From NCBI GenBank assembly GCA_964452095.1, contig CAYVKX010000075.1, positions 1-9,564 of the forward strand: a stretch of DNA of 9,564 nucleotides. The letters are read 5' to 3'. Below the pieces are notes generated by a model. It made no database searches and was not told the DNA's origin. It saw nothing but the letters and a program-made list of their open reading frames with translations. Source of the DNA: DUAL01 sp964452095 (GTDB lineage: Bacteria; Bacteroidota; Bacteroidia; Flavobacteriales; BACL11). The position numbers and the translations under genes are program-made. Shown in pieces: positions 4,150-9,564 of the stretch (positions are counted from its first letter, which is position 1; each line of letters begins with the position of its first letter).

Positions 4150-6921
4150 TTAGTGAGCTTCTAGCCAATTATCTCCTACTCCTAAATCAACAGTAAGCGG
4201 GACGCTAAGTTTTACTGCTTGTTCCATCTTTTCTTTTACCAATTTTTTCAGCAACTCTTCTTCTGTTTTATGCATATCAAAAACCAATTCATCATGCACT
4301 TGCAATAGCATTTTCGATTTTAAGTTTTGTTTTTCCATTTCTTGCTGCACATCAATCATTGCTTTTTTGATAATATCTGCTGCCGAACCTTGAATTGGAG
4401 CATTGATGGCATTGCGTTCTGCCATTGCTCTTAACATTCCGTTTCTGGAATTAATCTCTTTTAAATACCTTCTTCTTCCAAGAATTGTTTCTACAAATTC
4501 ATTTTCTCTTGCTTTTTCAATAGAGAAATCCATATACTCCTTCACTTTTGGGAACTCTTGAAAATACTCATCAATTATTTGCTTTGCTTGGGTTCTACTT
4601 ACTCCAATATTTTGTGAAAGCCCGAAAGCTGAAATTCCATAAATAATACCAAAATTTACCGATTTTGCATTCGAACGCATAGTTCTATCCACCTGATCCA
4701 AAGGTACTTTATAAACCTTTGCAGCAGTTGCAGAGTGAATATCAACCCCATTATTAAAAGCTTTTAGCATCCCCTCATCTTTGCTTAATGATGCCATAAT
4801 TCTAAGTTCAATTTGGGAATAATCTGCCGCTAAAAGAGTATAATTCTCATCTCTTGGCACGAATGCTTCTCTAGTTTTTCTACCCCTTTCTGTTCTAATT
4901 GGGATGTTTTGCAAATTAGGATTAATAGAACTTAACCTTCCAGTAGATGCCACCGATTGATTAAAAGTAGTATGAATTTTTTTGGTTTCTGGATTGATTA
5001 ATTCGGGTAAGGCAAGTACATAAGTAGAAAGCAGTTTTTTAATTTCTCTGTACTCTAATATTTGCTCAATAATTGGATGTTTGTCTTTTATTTTCAGGAG
5101 CGTTTCTTCTGAAGTAGAATATTGTCCAGATTTTGTTTTTTTGGCTTTTTTGATGAGTTCCATTTTTTCAAACAATACTTCTCCTAGTTGTTTTGGAGAA
5201 GCAATATTAAAATCCTCTCCTGATAATTGAATGATTTCTTTACTTATTTTTTCTATTTCATTGGACAAAGTACTAGCATAATCTTGCAGCATTTTTTCAT
5301 CAATTCTAAATCCTTCCATTTCCATTTTTGCCAAAACCCTCAAAAGTGGCATCTCAATTTCTGTGAAAAGTTTAGTAACTTTTATTTCCTCTAATTGCCT
5401 AGTAAAAATAGATTGAAGCTGGTAAATAGCATCTACTTGCTGATTATAAAAAATAGACAAATCTTCCTTACTAATGCTAATAATTTCCTTTTTCAATTTT
5501 CCTTTACCCGCCAAATCATCCAAAGAATCTATACTATAATTCAAATGATTTTCTGCTAATATATTTAAGTTGTGTCGCATATCGGGATGTAAAAGATAAT
5601 GAGCAATACCAACATCAAAAAGTGTAGATTTTACAAAAATATCTTTCTGTGCTAATACTTTAATTTGGAATTTCAAATCATTTCCAGTAAGCATACTCTT
5701 TTCATTTTCTAAAAGAGGTTTTAATAAAGTGCATAACTCATTTTCCGTAAGAGAAATAAAATAAACATCTTCTTTCCCTAGGCAAATAGATGTTCCTAAA
5801 ATAGTAGCATCCAAAAAATTATTAGAACAGCAGCAAAGCTCGAGAGCAAATCTTTCTTTCCCCTGCACTTGCGAAAAAATCTCTTTTGCTTTTTCAAAAT
5901 TCGTAATTGTTTTGTAATGAGTTGGGAGTGGTTTTTTCTCTTTTATAATGTTTTCAGTATTGGCAAACAAATCCATTTGCCCACCTTCCATTTTCTCTAT
6001 TTTTACTGGCTCGACTACTGATTTTATTTCTTGATTATTGGATTTTGAGGACAATACTCTTGGCAGTAATGCCCGAAATTCTAATTGCTCAAAAAGAGAT
6101 TTTACAGCATCTTCATTTTTTAGCTCAACTCTTAATTCTTTTTCATCAAACTCAATAGGCACATCCGTAATAATAGTAACTAATTGCTTGGATTGCAATC
6201 CGATTTCTTTTCCTCCCTCCACTTTTTCTTTCAGCTTCCCTTTCAAGTCAGCAGTATTTGCAAAAAGCCCTTCCATTGAACCGTATTGTTTGATAAATTT
6301 CTGTGCTGTTTTTTTCCCAACTCCAGGGATTCCAGGAATATTATCAGAGGTATCTCCCATCATTCCTAAAAAATCAATGACTTGCTCCACTTTTTGAATT
6401 TCAAATCTTTCTAAAACCTCCGGAATTCCCCAAATTGCTGTTGGCTGCCACTTGTTTCCTGGTCGATACATAAAAATATTCTCACTTACCAATTGAGCAA
6501 AATCCTTATCGGAAGTCATCATATAAACTTGAAACCCTGCTTTTTCTGCTTTTTTTGCCAATGTGCCAATCACATCATCTGCTTCAAATCCGTCTCTATA
6601 TAATTTTGGAATTTTCATGGCTTCCAAAAATTTATCAATATAAGGCAATGCCTCACTAATTCCTTCTGGCATTGCCTCTCGGTGGGCTTTATATTCTGGA
6701 AAATCTATATGCCTTTGAGTCGGCTTTTTGGTATCAAAAACCACTGCCAAATGAGAGGGATGTTGCTTATTTATCACCTCAATTAATGAATTTACAAAGC
6801 CAAAAATTGCAGAAGTATTTAGTCCTTTTGAATTAATTCTTGGGTTTTTAATAAAGGCAAAATATGCTCTATAAATAAGTGCAAAAGCATCTAAAAGAAA
6901 TAGTTTTTTCTCTGTTTTCAT
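4150..6921 (-). CDS. polA: DNA polymerase I with degenerate proofreading site
   Basis: The 923-residue length is normal for a three-domain Pol I. The 5' nuclease domain (about 1-290) keeps its metal-ligand motifs: FLLDAFALIYR at the N-terminus, GFEADDVIGTLA (111-122), TSDKD (136-140) and GDTSDNIPGIPGVGKKTA (189-206). The polymerase domain has motif A DYSQIELRI (700-708), the O-helix R749/K753/F757/Y761 (RSNAK...NFGIIYG) and motif C QVHDE (874-878). Phe757 at the discriminator position indicates strong exclusion of dideoxynucleotides, as in E. coli. The intervening exonuclease-like domain (about 340-510) aligns well with E. coli (LLKPLLENEK, AHYLL...AGKGK) but lacks the catalytic carboxylates. 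Exo I DTE is E361-L-C363, the exo II Asp is Q419, the exo III Asp is Q495 and its Tyr is F491. The enzyme should replicate gaps and remove primers and flaps, but probably does not proofread. The ATG at 6921 is 31 bp from the divergent rhomboid gene. Confidence 0.97.
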   Translation of the reverse strand: MKTEKKLFLLDAFALIYRAYFAFIKNPRINSKGLNTSAIFGFVNSLIEVINKQHPSHLAVVFDTKKPTQRHIDFPEYKAHREAMPEGISEALPYIDKFLEAMKIPKLYRDGFEADDVIGTLAKKAEKAGFQVYMMTSDKDFAQLVSENIFMYRPGNKWQPTAIWGIPEVLERFEIQKVEQVIDFLGMMGDTSDNIPGIPGVGKKTAQKFIKQYGSMEGLFANTADLKGKLKEKVEGGKEIGLQSKQLVTIITDVPIEFDEKELRVELKNEDAVKSLFEQLEFRALLPRVLSSKSNNQEIKSVVEPVKIEKMEGGQMDLFANTENIIKEKKPLPTHYKTITNFEKAKEIFSQVQGKERFALELCCCSNNFLDATILGTSICLGKEDVYFISLTENELCTLLKPLLENEKSMLTGNDLKFQIKVLAQKDIFVKSTLFDVGIAHYLLHPDMRHNLNILAENHLNYSIDSLDDLAGKGKLKKEIISISKEDLSIFYNQQVDAIYQLQSIFTRQLEEIKVTKLFTEIEMPLLRVLAKMEMEGFRIDEKMLQDYASTLSNEIEKISKEIIQLSGEDFNIASPKQLGEVLFEKMELIKKAKKTKSGQYSTSEETLLKIKDKHPIIEQILEYREIKKLLSTYVLALPELINPETKKIHTTFNQSVASTGRLSSINPNLQNIPIRTERGRKTREAFVPRDENYTLLAADYSQIELRIMASLSKDEGMLKAFNNGVDIHSATAAKVYKVPLDQVDRTMRSNAKSVNFGIIYGISAFGLSQNIGVSRTQAKQIIDEYFQEFPKVKEYMDFSIEKARENEFVETILGRRRYLKEINSRNGMLRAMAERNAINAPIQGSAADIIKKAMIDVQQEMEKQNLKSKMLLQVHDELVFDMHKTEEELLKKLVKEKMEQAVKLSVPLTVDLGVGDNWLEAH

Positions 6922-6952
6922 CTTTTGTAAAAATACAATTTATAAGTATAAA

Positions 6953-7645
6953 ATGTTTACTTTTACTCCTCAATATTTGCAAATGAACAAATCAGATAAA
7001 AAAGAACTTTTTAGCATTTTATTTATCCCTCTTGTATTTTTATTTTTAATGTGGGTTGTAAAAATAATAGAAGTAAATCTTAATTTATCCTTTGTAAATT
7101 TTGGGGTTTTGCCTCAAAAAATGAGTGGGTTAAAAGGAATTATTTTTTCACCTTTTATTCATAAAGATTTCACACATTTAATCAACAATTCTTATCCTAT
7201 TTTAATTTTAGGAGGAATGATTTTTGCTTTTTACAAAAAAATTGCTGCACAGCTTTTTTCTTGGCTCTTTTTTATATCAGGATTTTGGCTTTGGGTTATA
7301 GGAAGGCCCTCATTTCACATTGGAGCAAGTGGGATAATTTATGCTCTTGCTGCATTTTTATTTGTTAGTGGAATTATCCGAAAAAATCCAAAATTATCAG
7401 CAGTATCAATGGTTATTATTTTCTTGTATGGATCAATGATTTGGGGCATACTCCCAACAAATGAAGGGGTTTCATGGGAGGGACATTTAGCAGGCATGTT
7501 TGCTGGTATTATTGTTGCATTATTTTTTAAAAATGAAGGTCCTGAACGCAAAAAATATCAATGGGAAATTGATGAAGAATTAGAAAAAAATAGAGAAGAA
7601 AATAATGAGAAAAACATCAATTATTTTTACAAAAAAGAAGATTGA
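6953..7645 (+). CDS. Rhomboid-family intramembrane serine protease
   Basis: The 230-residue integral membrane protein has the rhomboid catalytic dyad: S126 in HIGASGIIYAL (the GxSG motif) and H178 in WEGHLAGMFAGI. The oxyanion-side motif H75-x3-N79 (DFTHLINN) is preceded by SPFIHKDF, typical of bacterial rhomboids. Hydrophobic segments fall at about 21-37, 80-95, 98-117, 123-142, 147-167 and 178-193, which fits the six-helix core. A highly charged C-terminal tail (about 194-230, rich in E, K and N) should lie in the cytoplasm. Substrates cannot be predicted. The start is ambiguous. The ATG at 6953 is the first one, but the ATG at 6983 (MNKSDKKELF) would remove ten residues that look unlike a membrane protein N-terminus and would leave room for a promoter. 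The 3' end overlaps the convergent DUF2061 gene by 19 bp. Confidence 0.88.
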   Translation: MFTFTPQYLQMNKSDKKELFSILFIPLVFLFLMWVVKIIEVNLNLSFVNFGVLPQKMSGLKGIIFSPFIHKDFTHLINNSYPILILGGMIFAFYKKIAAQLFSWLFFISGFWLWVIGRPSFHIGASGIIYALAAFLFVSGIIRKNPKLSAVSMVIIFLYGSMIWGILPTNEGVSWEGHLAGMFAGIIVALFFKNEGPERKKYQWEIDEELEKNREENNEKNINYFYKKED

Positions 7646-8097
7646 TCCTCTGGTTTTATTACCCCCCAATTTGATGTGTGCCAAATCCTTTCATGCAAAT
7701 AATAAAATAGCATTTTAGTTATTAATTCTCCCGTAATTATTTTCACTCCCGTAAGTGGGTTTCCTGTAAAAACCCAAGAGAGTAAAAGAGTATCTAAAGT
7801 GCCAACAAAGCGCCAGGAAAAGGTTTTTAATAAATGTCTTTTTTTATCTTTTTGAATTTTATCAGAAGAGTGTGAAGTCCAATTTGCTTTAAACCAAACT
7901 CTCTCATGAAAATAATACAAAAATGTTTTGGTAATTACTTCTGTAAAAGCAATCCATCCGCCAACTTCTAATGAGCCAGAAAAAAATGTAGCAAGTACTA
8001 ATGTGTCAATAGAACCGACAATTCGCCAGGTAATAGTTTTTGCAATATGCCTTTTTCGTTCTATCTTTGGCTTCCCTATTTGAGAAGGGTTTTCCAT
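7627..8097 (-). CDS. Tandem DUF2061 membrane protein
   Basis: The 156-residue protein consists of two DUF2061 repeats, about residues 16-73 and 86-144. Each reads RHxxKTxxWRxVGxxDTLxL...ITK...YYxHERxW...NW, and the two copies are identical at about 28 of 58 positions. Each repeat holds two hydrophobic segments, so a four-helix membrane protein is expected. The family's function is not established; single-domain relatives are common in proteobacteria and Bacteroidetes, some near sulfate-activation genes. I place the start at the ATG of 8097. An in-frame TTG at 8124 would add nine residues and leave 17 bp to the upstream gene, and cannot be excluded. With the ATG the gap is 44 bp, still consistent with the last position in an rpoN-led operon. 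Its stop lies inside the convergent rhomboid gene. Confidence 0.85.
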   Translation of the reverse strand: MENPSQIGKPKIERKRHIAKTITWRIVGSIDTLVLATFFSGSLEVGGWIAFTEVITKTFLYYFHERVWFKANWTSHSSDKIQKDKKRHLLKTFSWRFVGTLDTLLLSWVFTGNPLTGVKIITGELITKMLFYYLHERIWHTSNWGVIKPEDQSSFL

Positions 8098-8141
8098 TTC
8101 TTGTTTTTTTGCAATGATACTCAATTTTTACAAAAATCTTA

Positions 8142-8741
8142 TTAAAAAACAAAAATCAGAAATTCTATCATTACACCAAGTAAAAAACCCATATAAACTT
8201 GTTTCAGATTATGAGCGCCTTCATTAATGCGTGCATACCCAACAAATCCGGCACAAAGAATGAGAAAAATAATAAGAGAAATATCTCCTCCAAATAAATA
8301 TTGAAGTGCTAAAAATGCTCCAAAAACTCCTCCAATACCAAGCATATGCAAACTTATTTTCCAGAAGTTAGAAATAATAGCCGAAAAAATTAAAATAAGC
8401 ATAGCACCCAACAATAATTTTCCAACATCTGAGTAAATATAAAATCCTTCAAATAACTTAAATAGTAAATAATAACATCCAATTGTGATAAGCAAAGGCC
8501 ACCTTCTTTCTTCTTTGTTTTCCATATAAATGCTAGAAACTATTTTTAGTTTTTTCAAAATATATACACTAATAAGTGGAAATAGTAAGGTAAAAATAAT
8601 AGTCAGTCTTACAATTATAGTTTTTTCTTCATCAGACATATATTGTGCAACAATTGGGAAAAACTGAAAGAAAAGAAGTAGTGTATAAGTTGGCATTAAA
8701 ATAGGGTGGAACAAAAAAGAAATAAATTTTGAAAGTTTCAT
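8142..8741 (-). CDS. PAP2-like integral membrane protein
   Basis: The 199-residue protein has about six hydrophobic segments and, in its second half, the layout of type 2 phosphatidic acid phosphatases. A basic cytoplasmic segment ENKEERRWP (74-82) takes the place of the KxxxxxxRP motif. KISLHMLGIGG (128-138) carries S130 and H132 of motif 2. ARINEGAHNLKQVYMGFLLG (170-189) carries R171 and H177 of motif 3. The Asp that normally follows the motif-3 His by four residues is Gln181, and motif 1 reads RWP instead of RP, so phosphatase activity is uncertain. The same A-H-x-x-x-Q-V-Y-x-G variant is, to my knowledge, common in Bacteroidetes PAP2-like proteins. Possible substrates are undecaprenyl-diphosphate or phosphatidate-type lipids. 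Its ATG overlaps the rpoN stop as TAATG, indicating translational coupling. Confidence 0.78.
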   Translation of the reverse strand: MKLSKFISFLFHPILMPTYTLLLFFQFFPIVAQYMSDEEKTIIVRLTIIFTLLFPLISVYILKKLKIVSSIYMENKEERRWPLLITIGCYYLLFKLFEGFYIYSDVGKLLLGAMLILIFSAIISNFWKISLHMLGIGGVFGAFLALQYLFGGDISLIIFLILCAGFVGYARINEGAHNLKQVYMGFLLGVMIEFLIFVF

Positions 8742-9564
8742 TATAAAGTTCTTCTTAGTCTGGCTACTGGAATTTTTAATTGTTCTCTATATTTCGCCAC
8801 AGTTCTTCTGGCGATATGATACTCTTCTTCTCCTAAAAGTTGGGCTAATTGTTCATCATTTAATGGGGTTTTCTTATCCTCTTTTTCTACTATTTCTTGC
8901 AATTTTGATTTTATTTCTTTAGTAGAAATTTCCGTTCCATCTTCTTTTTTGTATGCTTCTGAAAAAAGTTCTTTTAACAAAAATGTGCCAAAAAATGTTT
9001 CCACATATTTACTATTACTTACCCTGGAAATTGTAGAAATATCCATTTGAACAACTTCAGCAATATCCATCAATTTCATTGGGTTTAAATCTTTTTCATT
9101 TCCACTAATAAAATATGCTTTCTGAAAATTTAAAATAGCCAACATCACATTGTATAGAGTAGTTTCTCTTTGCTTTATAGCATCTACAAACCAATTTGCC
9201 GATTCAATTTTTTGTTTTAGAAAATTTGTAGTTTCTTTATCCTTGGATTCTAAAAGCATTTTTTCGTACCTTTTATTTACAAATACTTGCCGATTATTGC
9301 TTTTATTAAGTTTCAAGTTCAACTCCCCATCTTGATACGAAACAGAAAAATCTGGTAAAATATAAGTGGTGATTTCGGTAGAATTATTCAAAGAACTTCC
9401 AGGATTTGGATTCAATTTTTCTACTACCAAATACACTTTTTTCAGCATACTTTCACTTATATCCGATTCTCTTAAAATCGCTTCAAAATTTTTCTTACTA
9501 AATTGAATATAATAATTTTTCAATACCTGAATTGCAGTTTTTATTTCCTTAGTTTGCTGTTTTG
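8741..9564 (-). CDS. rpoN: RNA polymerase sigma-54 factor, C-terminal part (runs off right edge)
   Basis: The frame is open from the right edge to the TAA at 8743-8741. About 274 residues are visible of a protein usually near 480. Translation from the edge begins KQQTKEIKTAIQVLKNYYIQ, so the TTG at 9523 is an internal leucine codon and not a start. Visible are most of the core-polymerase-binding region (QFSKKNFEAIL, LNPNPG), the helix-turn-helix part (DIAEVVQMDISTISRVSNSKYVETFFG) and the diagnostic RpoN box ARRTVAKYRE (nucleotides 8783-8812), which reads the -24 GG element. The activator-interacting N-terminal region lies outside the window. Sigma-54 directs enhancer-dependent transcription at -24/-12 promoters. 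No bacterial enhancer-binding protein gene is present here. It is the upstream gene of a cluster with the PAP2-like and DUF2061 genes. Confidence 0.95.
   Translation of the reverse strand, partial: KQQTKEIKTAIQVLKNYYIQFSKKNFEAILRESDISESMLKKVYLVVEKLNPNPGSSLNNSTEITTYILPDFSVSYQDGELNLKLNKSNNRQVFVNKRYEKMLLESKDKETTNFLKQKIESANWFVDAIKQRETTLYNVMLAILNFQKAYFISGNEKDLNPMKLMDIAEVVQMDISTISRVSNSKYVETFFGTFLLKELFSEAYKKEDGTEISTKEIKSKLQEIVEKEDKKTPLNDEQLAQLLGEEEYHIARRTVAKYREQLKIPVARLRRTL

Noticed and set aside
6038..6397. Plus-strand open frame of 119 codons inside polA
   Set aside because: It is antisense to conserved polymerase motifs, is Ser/Phe/Asn-rich as expected from a reversed AT-rich coding strand, and has no promoter.
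9150..9335. Plus-strand open frame within rpoN
   Set aside because: It is antisense to the conserved sigma-54 coding frame, is short and has no supporting signals.
9521..9523. TTG as start codon of the sigma-54 gene
   Set aside because: The frame continues to the window edge with typical RpoN core-binding sequence (TAIQVLKNYY), so the gene is truncated by the window and does not start here.

Overview
The window looks like a chromosomal segment of a low-GC (roughly one third G+C) Bacteroidetes/Bacteroidia bacterium, probably a flavobacterial or cryomorphacean-type lineage. Three things point there. Several intergenic regions carry the phylum's -7 promoter element TAnnTTTG, two of them with a -33 TTG at the expected distance. 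Shine-Dalgarno sequences are essentially absent. The PolA exonuclease-like domain contains the phrase PDMRHN, and the RpoN fragment contains LKNYYIQFSKK; both are typical of Bacteroidetes orthologues as I remember them. The content is mainly core housekeeping. I see no tRNA or rRNA gene, CRISPR array, transposase, integrase or phage module.

Left part (1-3284). A yicC-family gene runs off the left edge on the minus strand, 21 bp downstream of an EamA/DMT transporter gene (434-1339, minus). A 96-bp divergent promoter region separates the transporter from a two-gene plus-strand operon. That operon encodes a cystathionine gamma-synthase/lyase family PLP enzyme (1436-2581) and a YueD/sepiapterin-reductase-like short-chain dehydrogenase (2583-3284), which starts at TTG one base after the upstream stop.

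Middle (3285-4149). A roughly 300-bp non-coding stretch holds an AT-rich hairpin and a 7-1-7 palindrome. Two small genes follow, for 75- and 71-residue proteins that each have two hydrophobic segments and look like diverged paralogues. Each has its own consensus promoter, and a strong near-symmetrical terminator separates them. These are the least explained genes in the window. The first promoter overlaps the 5' end of the longest possible reading frame, so the true start is the internal ATG at 3584.

Right part (4150-9564). A full-length polA (minus) converges on the second small gene with only 3 bp between stops. Its 5' nuclease and polymerase motifs are intact, but all four carboxylates of the 3'-5' proofreading site appear to be replaced. 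Divergent from polA is a rhomboid-family intramembrane protease gene (plus), whose 3' end overlaps by 19 bp the last gene of a minus-strand operon. That operon is rpoN (sigma-54, N-terminus beyond the right edge), a PAP2-like membrane protein gene (TAATG stop/start overlap), and a tandem-duplicated DUF2061 membrane protein gene.

No obvious new multi-gene defence or mobile system is present. The best leads are the paired small membrane proteins with their regulatory region, and the proofreading-dead PolA.
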